Part shown: positions 1-10,498 of the stretch, piece by piece | Position numbering within the stretch: the first letter of the stretch is position 1 | Layout of the letters: every line of letters starts with the position of its first letter | Assembly (NCBI RefSeq): GCF_030272615.1 | Contig: NC_081413.1 | Span: 443,137,038-443,201,037, forward strand | From: Cryptomeria japonica | Lineage: Eukaryota; Streptophyta; Pinopsida; Cupressales; Cupressaceae | DNA: 64,000 nt | Reading direction: 5' to 3' | Notes under the pieces: model-generated | The model's input: the letters and a program-made list of their open reading frames with translations, nothing else | Told to the model about the DNA's origin: nothing | Databases searched by the model: none | Program-made: the position numbers and the translations under genes

Positions 1-776
1 GGAATATCCGATCAGTCTGCCACGTAATCCGTCCGTACGGTACGGACGCCCAGTCAGCCAGGCAGCGAAGTTTTGGCGACGGTCATACGGCCGTCAAATT
101 TAACCCAGTGAATTGCTGACGTCAGCGCCACATCAGCAGGGTTTGGAAATTTTTTGACCCCCTCTCATTTGCATTTTTGATTTTGCAGTTCAACTTCAAA
201 TGGCCATAACTTGCTCATTTTTGCTCCTTTTTGGGTGCAATTTTTTTTGAAATGGGCTAGAATTTCGTGCTCTCCGCAGTGGTGAAAGAATTTTTTGATT
301 TTGATGCACGGATTTTTCAGAAAATGCAGTTTTTGGTGACTGTCCCTGAGTAATCCCTATTTTTGCAACTTCAGAGGCTTCGTTTGGGGTCATACGACCT
401 CCTTTTCAGGTGCCGTTTTTTTTGAAAGTGCGTATTTTTTTGTCTACTTTCACATGATGCTATCAGATTGATGTCATTGTAAGTAGAAATTGTACTTTCA
501 GATTTAGGCCATTTTTGGCTCTCTTGGTACTTGTATATTGGCTTGAATCTCAGTTAGATTCATTGCATTATTGATTGAAGTCTCTTGTATCTCAATTGAG
601 AAGTTGTAAAATTTGCATCAGAAGTCCACTTTGCCTTGTTTTGCAAGTGGCTCATTGTAATCGCACTAAGTATAAAGTGCCAAAATCATCACTTTTGGGG
701 GGGTACTTTGATTGATTGAATTTGGGGGGTGTCTCTTGTGCTTTTGTGCTCTTGTATTCTTTCCTTTTTTGCTGCT
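1..776 (+). other. C1 5' leader, noncoding
   Basis: Region between the off-window 5' LTR and the first plausible Gag ATG. It is T-rich with several T runs and two G runs near 690-730, and shows no coding match. The primer-binding site should lie just left of position 1. Confidence 0.6.
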
Positions 777-3059
777 ATGAGTTCTTCTAAGTTTCCTCTC
801 TTAACTCCACATAACTATGCTACTTGGAAAATTGATGCATGGAGTAAACTTATGGAAAAAGGACTCACTCATTACATTGATGGAACTATTGTTGCTCCAG
901 CTGATCCTAAGGCTGATCCAGTTGGTCACTTAGATTGGCTCACTAAAAATATCATGGCAATTGGTACCTTAAGAAAGTATGTATCAAAGGATCTCATTTT
1001 TCATATTGAGAAATGTACTCTAATCAAGGATGCTTGGCAAAAGTTTCAAGACTTGTATGGTCAAGTTGATGAGATTAGGGGATATCAAATTGATAGTGAT
1101 CTCACCATGTTAGATCCCAAGAACTTTGATACTATACAAGATTATGTCACTAAGGCAAATGAGTTGAGGGCACAACTCAAAGATTGTGGCATTGATAAGA
1201 AGGATACTCAATTGATATTCAACTTGATAGGGAAGCTTCCACAAGAATATGCAGCATTTGTTTCTAGTTTCCAAACTCATAGGATGACAATGGGTTCAAG
1301 CTACAAAATGCCTACATTTGATGCTTTCAATGAAATGTTGATGATGGAACAAACTAAGTTGATAAGCATGGGCATTCTTAAGACTTCTTCTAAGTCTCAA
1401 GCATTGGTGGCAACTCAAGGAAACAAAGGAAATCAAGGAAAGGACAACTCAAACAAGAAGAAATGGCAATCAAAGCCTAAAGATAAAGCATCATCTTCTC
1501 CACAACAAGGAGATTCATCTTCTTCCAAGAAAGATAATTCACCAAAGAGAGAGAGACCTACTTGTGCTTATTGTAAAAAGATTGGTCATGAGGAACATCG
1601 TTGCCATACTAAGAAGATTGATGAGCTCACACATATCATCAAAAAGCATAACATTGATTTGCCTAAAGTCTACAAGAAGGATGATTCATCAACTTCCACT
1701 TCCTCACATTCAAAAGGAAAAGGGCAAGCATTCATGGCTTCTACAAGTGGAAAGACTCACTCTTTTGGAACAAGAAAAGGAAAAGCTCTATGTGCTACAA
1801 CAAATCATACTTCAGAGAGATGGCTTCTAGATTCAGGGGCTTCTCATCATATGGCATCTTCACAATCTATGTTCTCTACATTTGAGCCTTGCACCATGCC
1901 ACAGATTTTGATGGGCAATCATACATACATGGATGTGATTGGGAAAGGATCTATTGACATTGGGGATAACTCCTTCAATGATGTGTTGTGTGTACCCCAC
2001 TTGACAAACAATCTCCTTTCTATCTATCAAATCACACATGGCGCAACTAAGAGAGTTGTGGAGTTCACACCTGACTCAGTTTTTATTAGAGACATGGAGA
2101 CTAGAGCTATCATTGCGACTGGGGTGGTTGATCATGCATCTCGGTTATACTCCTTTTCAGATTTTGTTGATGATGATGATTTCACATTTGATGATTCTAC
2201 ACATGTTGATCACACTTATTGTGATGATTCAGATTTTGAGGAGAACTTTGGACACTTGAATTTGGGGATTCTCACATGTAACCCAGTTCTTGAGTCTTGT
2301 ATTCCATCTTCTCATATTGATATCACATCACCTATTGTACCTGATGATGCAGATAGTGCGACAGTTTTGCCTACATGTGATTCAGTGCAGCAGGATATAC
2401 ATTGTCTTCCAGCTTTAGATTCATGGGATGATTACATGACAGATATTGCAGGTTTGTTTGTGGAATCCTACATTGCAGATTTGGGAGACATCATTGATGA
2501 CATACATCTTCTCTTTGATGAAGATGATCCTTCTTCGATTGTTGCGAGGGCACACTCTGACCCTCTTGTTCATTCTCTACATGATCATTCTTTCGAGGTT
2601 GACATGATTGTGGATACTTATGTACAGCAGTTGGAGGAGGTCTCTTTATTCTTTGAGGAGACACATGAGTCTTTGGATATTGTTCTACATCCATCTCCAC
2701 TAGATGTTGGAGTTCCTTTTTCAGCAGTATGGCACAGTTTACCATCTTTGGAAGGGGTATCTTTCAACATCGACATGGGGACACTTGAGCAGTTTTCAGA
2801 GATTCCTTTCATCATGAGTTTTCTTCATACATCTTCCCTTCATGATTGGGGAGACTTCATGGATACACCTTTGGTTTTGTTTCTTCCTAAGGGGAGGAAT
2901 GTTGTTCGACGTTCGTGGAGCAGTTTCTTCATACATCGAGCTTCTATCATTGGTGCAGATTCTTCATTGAGGGATGATCACAGTTTGACTTCTCTTCTTC
3001 TCTCGTATGGGGGGGACCTTTTCCTCACATGGGGTTTTGTTCCTCACATACTTCTTTGA
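777..3059 (+). CDS. C1 Gag-protease polyprotein with long acidic C-terminal tail
   Basis: Intact 760-codon frame. I place the start at the second ATG (777) because the sequence from there (SSSKFPLLTPHNYATW) is the usual beginning of a Copia Gag (DUF4219/UBN2 type); an upstream in-frame ATG at 729 adds a hydrophobic stretch of 16 residues. In order: Gag helices to about residue 205, a Lys/Ser-rich basic linker, a knuckle CAYCKKIGHEEHRC (nucleic-acid binding), a second basic linker, then the retropepsin WLLDSGASHHM (catalytic Asp codon at 1830). Soon after the protease, where integrase should begin, the protein becomes an Asp/Glu/His/Ser-rich tail of about 280 residues with no domain I recognise. 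The absence of stops contrasts with every other element here and suggests a young or recently active copy. Confidence 0.85.
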   Translation: MSSSKFPLLTPHNYATWKIDAWSKLMEKGLTHYIDGTIVAPADPKADPVGHLDWLTKNIMAIGTLRKYVSKDLIFHIEKCTLIKDAWQKFQDLYGQVDEIRGYQIDSDLTMLDPKNFDTIQDYVTKANELRAQLKDCGIDKKDTQLIFNLIGKLPQEYAAFVSSFQTHRMTMGSSYKMPTFDAFNEMLMMEQTKLISMGILKTSSKSQALVATQGNKGNQGKDNSNKKKWQSKPKDKASSSPQQGDSSSSKKDNSPKRERPTCAYCKKIGHEEHRCHTKKIDELTHIIKKHNIDLPKVYKKDDSSTSTSSHSKGKGQAFMASTSGKTHSFGTRKGKALCATTNHTSERWLLDSGASHHMASSQSMFSTFEPCTMPQILMGNHTYMDVIGKGSIDIGDNSFNDVLCVPHLTNNLLSIYQITHGATKRVVEFTPDSVFIRDMETRAIIATGVVDHASRLYSFSDFVDDDDFTFDDSTHVDHTYCDDSDFEENFGHLNLGILTCNPVLESCIPSSHIDITSPIVPDDADSATVLPTCDSVQQDIHCLPALDSWDDYMTDIAGLFVESYIADLGDIIDDIHLLFDEDDPSSIVARAHSDPLVHSLHDHSFEVDMIVDTYVQQLEEVSLFFEETHESLDIVLHPSPLDVGVPFSAVWHSLPSLEGVSFNIDMGTLEQFSEIPFIMSFLHTSSLHDWGDFMDTPLVLFLPKGRNVVRRSWSSFFIHRASIIGADSSLRDDHSLTSLLLSYGGDLFLTWGFVPHILL

Positions 3060-3282
3060 GAGTTCTCTTGTATAGCTTTCATCTCTCTTTTGGGGGAGGG
3101 TTTTTTTCCCATTGGGTTTTTCTCTCTTTCCCCACTTTGTGAGAGATTTCATTGCATTGGTTTGCATGCATTTGCATTTGTGCATGGGTACCTAACATGG
3201 CCTCGTAGCCGGGACCCATCTTGCATTGCTTAGTTGCATTGTAGACTTAAGTGCATTCCCCTAAGTTGCACTTAAGGGGGGG
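3060..3282 (+). other. C1 3' untranslated region and polypurine tract
   Basis: Short noncoding segment after the Gag-protease stop. It ends in cttaaggggggg (3271-3282), directly abutting the TG of the 3' LTR, as expected for the plus-strand primer of reverse transcription. Confidence 0.8.
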
Positions 3283-3773
3283 TGTTGGTGTAAATAATTA
3301 TTCATCATGGATATTATTACACTTACTTAAGTTTACTTAGGATAATGCATTTCATAGTAGTTTGGATATGAGACACTTGGGTGTTTGTGCCACATTGGGA
3401 TAGTGTGTGTAGGAGAAATTCCACCTCTTATGGTGTTGATCTTGTTATTACACTATCATATCCACTTATTGTGGAGTGATAATTCCACCTTCGGTGGGTG
3501 ATCCACCTCATGTGGAATATTATATTATTTCTCCTACCTACCCACACCTATTTCCTACCTACCCTTGTTTCTTATTGAGCCACATGTCATGTTTGTGTGC
3601 TCATACATATCCCTAGCCTTGCCTATATAAGCAGGCTCATCTACATTGTATGTAACAACTATTGAACAATCATTGATCATTTTCTATTGATGAGAATACA
3701 GTTTATTCTTATCCCATATTATGTCTCTTTCATGTACATTTCAATGACTTCTTGATCTTGGCAAAATCCAACA
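3283..3773 (+). repeat. C1 3' LTR
   Basis: 491-bp LTR with perfect 6-bp terminal inverted repeats TGTTGG and CCAACA. It contains a TATA box and follows the polypurine tract. The partner LTR is outside the window, so no age comparison is possible. Confidence 0.88.
3623..3630 (+). promoter_or_regulatory. TATA box in C1 LTR
   Basis: ctatataagcagg within the LTR, about 150 bp before its 3' end; the likely U3 core promoter. Confidence 0.6.
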
Positions 3774-4353
3774 GTTCCCTTCTTCTAGGTGACCTTCCTT
3801 GATTGGGGAATGAAGAACAATTATGCATACATACATATGATATATACATGACTTATCATACAGCATACTGACCCCGAGGAAAGCAAAGTCACCTCGTGCT
3901 TTGTGTTTGTGTTCATTATCCTTAGGTTTATCTCATACTTGGGGGCTAAATCTTTGCGATAATGTGCTCCTTTCCTTTCTCATTTTCTATGTGTATCACT
4001 ACGTTAAAACAATCACCCCCGTTGAGGCGTGTGCGATCGCTTTAACGTAGGGGGGCATACACCCTGTCTATCCCTTCACGATACTTGAAAATTTCTTGGC
4101 AAACTTAGCTTTGTCTTGAAAATTTTTGGTATTTCTTTTGCATGACTCATAGTGAGGGAACCTTACTACTGACAGTCATGGTTCTCCCTCGTGATCTTCC
4201 CTTTTACTTTGTCAATCGAAGTCGTAAGATCCTTAGTCCACTGGGGGCTTGGTGTGTCTTTCCTCCTTGACGTGGTGAAAGTCTTTCAATGTTGTTTCCT
4301 TGTACTTTACCAGAAGTATGAGCATACATACTCCCGCTAAAGTGGGGGCTAAA
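3774..4353 (+). other. G1 3' internal noncoding region with hairpin and polypurine tract
   Basis: No coding match. A perfect 10-bp inverted repeat ctacgttaaa (3999-4008) / tttaacgtag (4041-4050) could form a hairpin with a 32-nt loop. Two further gggggct tracts (around 3940 and 4240) resemble the terminal polypurine tract at 4339-4353. Confidence 0.55.
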
Positions 4354-5571
4354 TGTAGCGTACTAAAATTGCGACACTTGCAATTTCGACTGCATTTCGG
4401 TCTTCACGATGGCGACGCAACACGCAACCTGAATGGAGACCCCAAAACTTGCTCACGACACTGAAAATTGCATTTTTCATGCACCCTGGCCTGAACCTCC
4501 TTTGCACCCCGCTGTCCCGGAGGTGGGACCAGAGCGCCCAGTGCCCTAGTCCCTCAGGACCAGGGTGCCCAGCGCCCTGGTCCCTGGGTCCTATTTTGGG
4601 CCCGGTTTCCTAAGTGATATCGGGTCTTTTTGATTGCAATTTGGAAATATACTTCCCTGGTCGGCCTAAGGTCGGGAAAATCAGTCTATCAGCCCTAAAT
4701 GACAAGTATATAAACTACATTTTCCTCTCTCATTCGATATGATGGAAAAGGCGTGGAAACTATACTCAAGCATTCAAGCATTCAAGCAATTGATCATTTC
4801 AAGTCTCCATTCAAGGCTAAGTGTTGCATTCAAGTCAAGGATTCAACCATTGAAGAGGAGATCACTTATTACATGCTACATACTACAACATACAACATCT
4901 AAACCTTCGCACATAAGGATACCAACATCCTTAGAACAAGGTATTAGTACTTGTTTTACATTACAGTCATTTACATTTACAGCTCTTGCTCATTTCTTGG
5001 TTAATTCCAAAACCGGGGTTTGACCTAAAGGCAAACCCCTAATCCCTAACCCCCCCATCGTCTTCGCTTTTCTGTGTGTAGGTTGCAGGTACGCGGCTGA
5101 GATTGAAGATCTGGAATCCTTGTGCAGAGACGAACCGATCCCCCTTCGTTTCGTGGATTTTTCGGAGGACCGTGGCGCCGGGCGCCATCGTCCCGACAGC
5201 TTTTTCTCAAATTTGCAGGACAGCGCCGTATCGACATTTTACTGCTAATTCCAAGTCTGCAGCTTCATCCTATAACCTAAACTCAGTTTATAAGCGAATC
5301 TTTATGACTTTCTATGCATCCTTAGCTTAATTTCCTTAATCAACATTCTTTACAAAAGAGGGTAACTTTGCTTTCCAAACCCTTAAAATTCATCTAGCAT
5401 CCAATCTTACCTTGTGTGGGATTGGATCTTATGAGTTTCAACCCCTCTTTTGAATGTAAAGTCTTCCCCCTAAGTGAAAACCCATCGAATCCTAGCGAAC
5501 CTCCCTTCTCTCTCCTCGGAGTTAGAAGAGGGGAGACCAACTAGGGTTCGACAGCGATTTTCCACTTTACA
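4354..5571 (+). repeat. G1 3' LTR
   Basis: About 1218 bp from TGTAGCG to TTTACA, preceded by a polypurine tract and containing tatataaac near 4707. The left end is firm. The right end is inferred from the TGTA/TACA termini and from the abrupt start of S1 sequence at 5572. Small ORFs inside are not convincing genes. Confidence 0.6.
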
Positions 5572-5735
5572 GGTAGGTGTTTGATTGCAGGTGATCTTCG
5601 GAGCTATGGGGTTGAGAAAACACCATTGAGAAACCAACGGTGAGGTTTGTTTTGGCCCAAACTACTCTGATACCATATTGGAGTTGATTGCTCAACCCCA
5701 CAGCTCCGAAGATCACCTATAATCAAACACCTACC
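5572..5735. repeat. 44-bp inverted repeat flanking the S1 primer-binding site
   Basis: Arms 5572-5615 and 5692-5735 are reverse complements at 41 of 44 positions. One arm is the U5 end of the S1 LTR and the other lies in the leader, so the S1 RNA could fold with the primer site in the loop. The outer arm starts exactly where the G1 LTR ends. Confidence 0.85.
5664..5675 (-). other. S1 primer-binding site (initiator tRNA-Met type)
   Basis: The minus strand reads TGGTATCAGAGT, one base different from the canonical TGGTATCAGAGC complementary to the 3' end of initiator tRNA-Met. Confidence 0.8.
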
Positions 5736-6020
5736 ATGAAACAAGAGAGAAGCGAATATCTATGGAGGCCAAAAGATTGTTGATCCAAAAAGATAAATCA
5801 TATTGATTATCTAATGACTGAATAATTGATTACAATGAGATCAATCTTTAATAAAGGAGATAAAAAACCTAAAGAAACCCTAAAGGGATAAAGAGTATTT
5901 AATAATTAGAATAATTATTAAATACTTACAATATTAATAAATGCCTAAGTTTAGCTTAATCGTAGAGTATAATAGACTAATAATTAAATAATCATTAGCT
6001 AATACAAGATAACTCTAACA
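5676..6020 (-). repeat. S1 5' LTR
   Basis: About 345 bp; on the minus strand it runs from TGTTAGAGTT to AACTCCAATA, which are imperfect inverted ends (terminal CA decayed to TA). It is followed directly by the primer-binding site. Confidence 0.65.
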
Positions 6021-6604
6021 AACCTCGGTGGGATTTGTGACCCACAATATTCACTTACCAGCCAATAATGGAATATTACTCTTACAATAGGGGCCTGCAC
6101 ATGCAGAAAGGCCAAGTGCCTAGAGCTCACTGCTCAATTACAAAAGAAGTCACACTGACTTACAAAAATGGATTATATTAATCCAATGTCTTGTATTGCT
6201 TTAGATTAGCATATGCTATGCCAGATCTAGTACAGGTTTAAGCTATGCTACATACATAAACCATTAACCTATAATTCACATATTAGGTCTGCTTATCTCG
6301 TATCCTATCACACACTCTTCCTATTACAAAATGATCTCATACATATATGAGTCATATTACAACTCGCCATGTCGGCTTACAATGATTTTACAATTAATTA
6401 TAAAATACATTTCAAATAAAATTCCTGTCGGCCAGGGTGTCGGTATCCTTCCTTTCATTGTTGGTGTTTTGTGTGCTGGTGTAGATTTTGTCATTGCCGA
6501 TGTCGGTATCCTATCTTCTGAATATCATATGATTGCAAGGTTGCCATCAATGAAAAAACCTTCAATCACCTACAATTTCTCATTGGAGTGTGTATTTACC
6601 AACA
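6021..6604 (-). repeat. A1 3' LTR, truncated
   Basis: Aligns by eye with most of the right-hand LTR 11683-12456, but the last 210 bp or so (minus-strand sense) are missing at the S1 junction. Its U3 start on the minus strand is TGTTGGTAAATACACACTCC. Confidence 0.85.
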
Positions 6605-6788
6605 ATCTCTCCCTTTGGCATTGATGGGAACACTCATGAGAAAAAAAGGTGTCCAAAATGATATCAAAAATAGTCTGCCAAAATTGTCTTACCAAAACTG
6701 TATGCTCCCCCTGAGCAGATGAAGTCCCTTCCTTCTGACCATTTTTCTCATCCCACTACTCCCCCTTTGACATCAATGACAAAGTTTT

Positions 6789-9700
6789 TCATTCGTTGTC
6801 AGTGGAGTCATGCCTGGATTCTTGTAACCGGTGGGTTACAATTTGAAAGATATCTATCAAAACTAAATTTATGCCATTGTTGAATGTTTTGCAGTCTTTT
6901 ATTGCCTCTTGTGTTCTATGCACTTTACTGGTGAGTATGTGCATTTGCTCTTCCAGTGTCTTTATTCTGGAAACCAGAGCCTCAGATATTTCTTTTCTCA
7001 AGGAGATAAGATACTCTAGTCTTGGACTAAGTCTGCATTTTAAGTCCTTTGCCTTATCCTTTATTCCCTATTTGTCTTTCTCCAATTTCTTGATTTTCTC
7101 TTCCTGCTCTGCAATTTTCTTTTCTAATTCCAAAAATGAATCTGATGTTCCAATCAAATTATTAGCAATACTATTTAACTTCTCTTGAGCTTTGCTGATC
7201 TCCTTGTCAAGATCCTCTGTTAAGACATTTGTTTTGCAAGTATCTCTGTATAGTTTCTTGAAGTCATAGATTATTTCTCCAAGTTCCGGTAAGAGGGTAT
7301 CCATTTCTTCCTTGTTTTTCTTTACAATATCCTCAAATAATTTCTCTTTTTCTTTTATCATTGTCTCCTTAAATGTATCTTCATTTATTTGATCAACACT
7401 TACTAGGTTGCTGGTGATAAACTTAGACAATGTGTCTAGTTGACCTAATGAATCTTTATTCTCAACACTGCACTTTGGTGCTATCAATTTAAGAATTGGT
7501 ATAGTATCATCAATAGCCTTATAGGCTTGTGCATTGCATTCTATGATCTTCTTTATTGAATCTAATAAGACCTTTGCTACATTAGTAGGTCTAAATTCTG
7601 TCATAGTTGTACCATATGTTTGTCCAACAGTTTTTACAATATTCATGCTATCAGTTGTAGTTATTTCCTTGCTTTGTTCGACCTCTGGTAGGTCTGTCTG
7701 TGTTTGCATTTCCACAAACAAAGTTTTAGGCTTTTTAGTTTGGCCGGGTGGTACTATCTTTGTTTGTACCTGTTCTTCAACCTATACTGGTTTGGGTTTC
7801 TCCAAATGTGTCTTAGACGGTTTCTCTGAGCTTTTAGTTGTCGGTTCCTCAGTTTGTGCCTCTGAACTTTTCTTAGCCGTTTCTTCAGATGGTTTGTCTG
7901 TTATATCTACCGGTTTCTTAGTGGTATCCTCTATAAGTTTCTCTGCCTATGAAGGTTTTTTTGTGTTTAACTCAACCTCTGCACTTGGTGAATCAGTGGT
8001 CACATCTTTCTCCTTATCCTTAGTGGTCTCTCTGTCAACCACGACATTAACTTCCTGAGTATCTACATTTACAGTATACAAAATTTCTGATTCAGGGTTT
8101 GTATCTTCTATTGGAGTCTCCATATTCTCAGTGGCTGGTTGATTTATAGTAGTGTCTACCTGTGGAGTATTTGAAGGAGGTGGGGGCATATTGTCAGTTA
8201 TTTTTAAACTTGGTGGTCCACCTACCTTGCCTTTACCCTTGTCTCCGTCCTTTTGATATACTTTGATAGTTTTAGGTCTGAGTAATTCTTCCTCTTTTTC
8301 TTTCTTCACAAAGAAAATATCCCATCCATCAGCTATTTCCTTAGATACTTCAGTTACTCTACCAGCAATTAATGGTACATGTCGGTGAGCAGTAGAAAAT
8401 ACTATCTGGTTAGCCTCACTGATTAATTTGTCTATTTCATCAGGTGAGTTAACTGGATGTACTGCCAGTATTTTTTCAATTTTAATCTTTTTATCTAGTT
8501 CAACAATAGATAATCTTTTGGCTTCTAATCTCCTATACAAGTCATTAGGAGGAATTTCATCAACAATTTGCATCAAAAATTTCTTGTATATATCTAAGTG
8601 TAGAATTACACTATTCTTTATACTTTCCTTATCATCAGCTGATAATGTATTGTACATTTTATTGATATTCTTCAGCTTACCATCCTCTGTAATTTCTCTA
8701 AGAAGTTTGTCAATGGGGGCAATAGTTTGTTTCACCTTCTTCTTAGGAGTCATCTTCTTTGCCGAAGGTCTTATTGCCTGTTGCTTCTGTCTTGTCCTTT
8801 TTGGTGTAGCAGAAGGTGCCGGTGAAGGTTTTCTTTTCCTTCTCAACTCTCTTGAATACAATAGGTATGTCACTTTCTGAAGAAGATCCAATCGGTGAAG
8901 GGTGAGTTTCCGATTGAAGTGCTTCCAACTCACTTTCAGTTATACTACTTTGTTTTAGCACATCTTCCTTGATTTCCTTTGCCTATCGAGTTCCTTTTCT
9001 AATGATTGCTTCTACCTTCTTAACTCTTTATCTTGATTGTATAGTGCTCTCAATTGTTTCTGCACTGCCAAATACTTTCTCTTCCGGTTCCTTAGGAGCT
9101 TCAAGGAGGGCTTTTGCATAAGTTTCTATGATGTTGTCATCTATCTCATAGCCCATTTTAGTTACCCAGATGGTTCTAGGGATAACTACCTCCATCCAAA
9201 TTTCATCTTTCTTGATCACAAAATAGATTTCCTTTTGATACTTATCCATGATAGCTTGTGATAGTCTTATTCTGTTCTTCACTTGAGCCTTAAATGCTTG
9301 AAAATTCTCATTTATGTTTTTCTCCCTGTTCTCTCCCATATTGTTTAATAGTTCTGATAGTTCTTTTCCTACCGGTATATCAAATCCAAAATTTCTAGCA
9401 CCAATACTAGGTACTTGTTTGGCTATGTATAGCATCAAACAAACAAGTAAGTTTCCAAATCTGAATGTCCTCTTTTTGTCTCTTTTGATCTTACCCAAAT
9501 TGTCTATCAACTCATCTTTGAGCCATTCACATATGTCTATTCTTGCATTATCATTTACCATATCATAGGCACTCTTAATACATAGGCTAGAAACTGAGTT
9601 TAACCTATTTGCATGTGTAGCCTTATAACCTAAGAGCATACTGATAAATCTGATATTTGTATCCTTCACATGGTTTACCCTTAGAGATCTCTTATCAAAT

Positions 9701-10203
9701 GTTGCACCGGTTAGGTTTGTCACTAAGTCATTTGAGACCTTCTTAGTTTTGTTAGGTCTGTTGCTAGTGGAGGGTAACCCTATTACAACTTTTATTGCTT
9801 CTTTTGTGATTTTATGAATAGAGTCTAACCAGAAGAATTCACCATGTACTCTACTTAACACAATCCTTATGATATCCTTGGGGAAATCTGGGATACTAAG
9901 TATTTCAGTGAAACCTAGGGTTTCTACTATCTTATGTTCAGGTTTGACATTTTTGGATTCATCACAAATTACAGTCTCATACATATTTTTAATTTCATCA
10001 TCACCTAGTTCACCAATATGACAATGTATATACATTCTAGGGTCTTCAACATATACTACTCCTTTAGGGATTTGAGAGAATGCACCTATACTATCATCTT
10101 TCTTAGCAATTTCGAGAACTAGCTGAAAAATGGGTCTACGTCGCGTAACAACTTTAACAACAGTAGGGTTTGTAATAAATTCAGGAGTGGATGAAGATGC
10201 CAT
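6789..10203 (-). pseudogene. A-family ORF2: large accessory protein of unknown function (decayed)
   Basis: About 1100 codons starting MASSSTPEF and ending shortly before the polypurine tract; collinear with A2 ORF2. The N-terminal 390 residues (9028-10203) are open and contain conserved blocks around WLDSIHKITKEA and TFRFGNLLVCLMLYIAKQ. Next come a basic Lys/Arg/Pro segment (possible nuclear localisation), a helical block near 8100-8700, a Pro-rich linker KGKGKVGGPP, and a C-terminal third rich in heptad-like helices. Breaks are in-frame stops (one just after 9028) and at least one frameshift near 8840. I do not recognise the family. The position downstream of a Gag-like ORF resembles env-like or extra ORFs of plant retroelements, but I see no signal peptide or membrane helix. 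Confidence 0.75.
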
Positions 10204-10336
10204 AGCTATAAATACCTCAATCTTCCTTAAGGATGAATGCTTTGATGGATTGCTTCACTTCTTTGCTTCGCTTGGGAATTTTTGCGCTATCAAAGATTTG
10301 AATGATCGGTGAATGAAAAACGAGCCAAAACACTTG

Positions 10337-10343
10337 CTTTATA
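10337..10343 (-). promoter_or_regulatory. TATA-like box upstream of A1 ORF2
   Basis: The minus strand reads cattataaagcaagtg then ttttggctc, about 135 bp before the ORF2 ATG at 10203. A2 has a TATA box followed by the same gttttggctc block at the equivalent place. Suggests ORF2 has an internal promoter. The rest of 10204-10498 holds no gene. Confidence 0.5.
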
Positions 10344-10498
10344 ATGTTAGTTTTGCCAACTACCACATTTAATGCTTGTCGCTTAAGTCACAACTTAAGT
10401 CATCTGCCGAAATAGAAGTAATTTCAGCTTCTCACCATCAACCGAGGGAATAATAGCATGTTTTTCATTTTGTTGCTAAACCCCCGAAAGAATTTTCT

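Larger units (their letters stand above)
1..3773 (+). mobile_element. C1: Copia-type LTR element coding gag-protease only (5' LTR outside window)
   Basis: A non-autonomous LTR retrotransposon on the plus strand. Visible parts in order are a 5' leader, one open frame with Copia Gag, a CCHC knuckle and an aspartic protease, a polypurine tract, and a 3' LTR bounded by TGTTGG...CCAACA. Integrase, RT and RNase H are absent, so mobilisation would need enzymes from another element. Gag-only plant elements of this sort are known as TR-GAG; this one also keeps the protease. The 3' flank starts gttcc, so the missing 5' LTR should be preceded by a similar 5-mer. It lies inside the 3' region of G1. Confidence 0.85.
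3774..5571 (+). mobile_element. G1: 3' end of a gypsy-like LTR element interrupted by C1
   Basis: Noncoding 3' internal sequence, a polypurine tract (aaagtgggggctaaa) and an LTR. The 5' part should lie left of C1, outside the window. The assignment to gypsy-like elements rests on the gggggctaaa-TG junction and the LTR length; no coding domain is visible. Its right end abuts the S1 leader at 5572, which suggests it inserted there. Confidence 0.6.
5572..6020 (-). mobile_element. S1: LTR, primer site and leader of a minus-strand element
   Basis: Read on the minus strand: an LTR, a tRNA-Met-type primer site, then about 90 bp of leader cut off by G1. The LTR start (TGTTAGAGTT) abuts the middle of the A1 3' LTR, which suggests S1 was inserted there. 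A 5-bp duplication beginning aacct would be expected left of the window. Confidence 0.6.

Noticed and set aside
4739-5330. Plus-strand ORFs of 94 and 75 codons
   Set aside because: They lie in the transcribed part of the G1 LTR and have no recognisable protein features.
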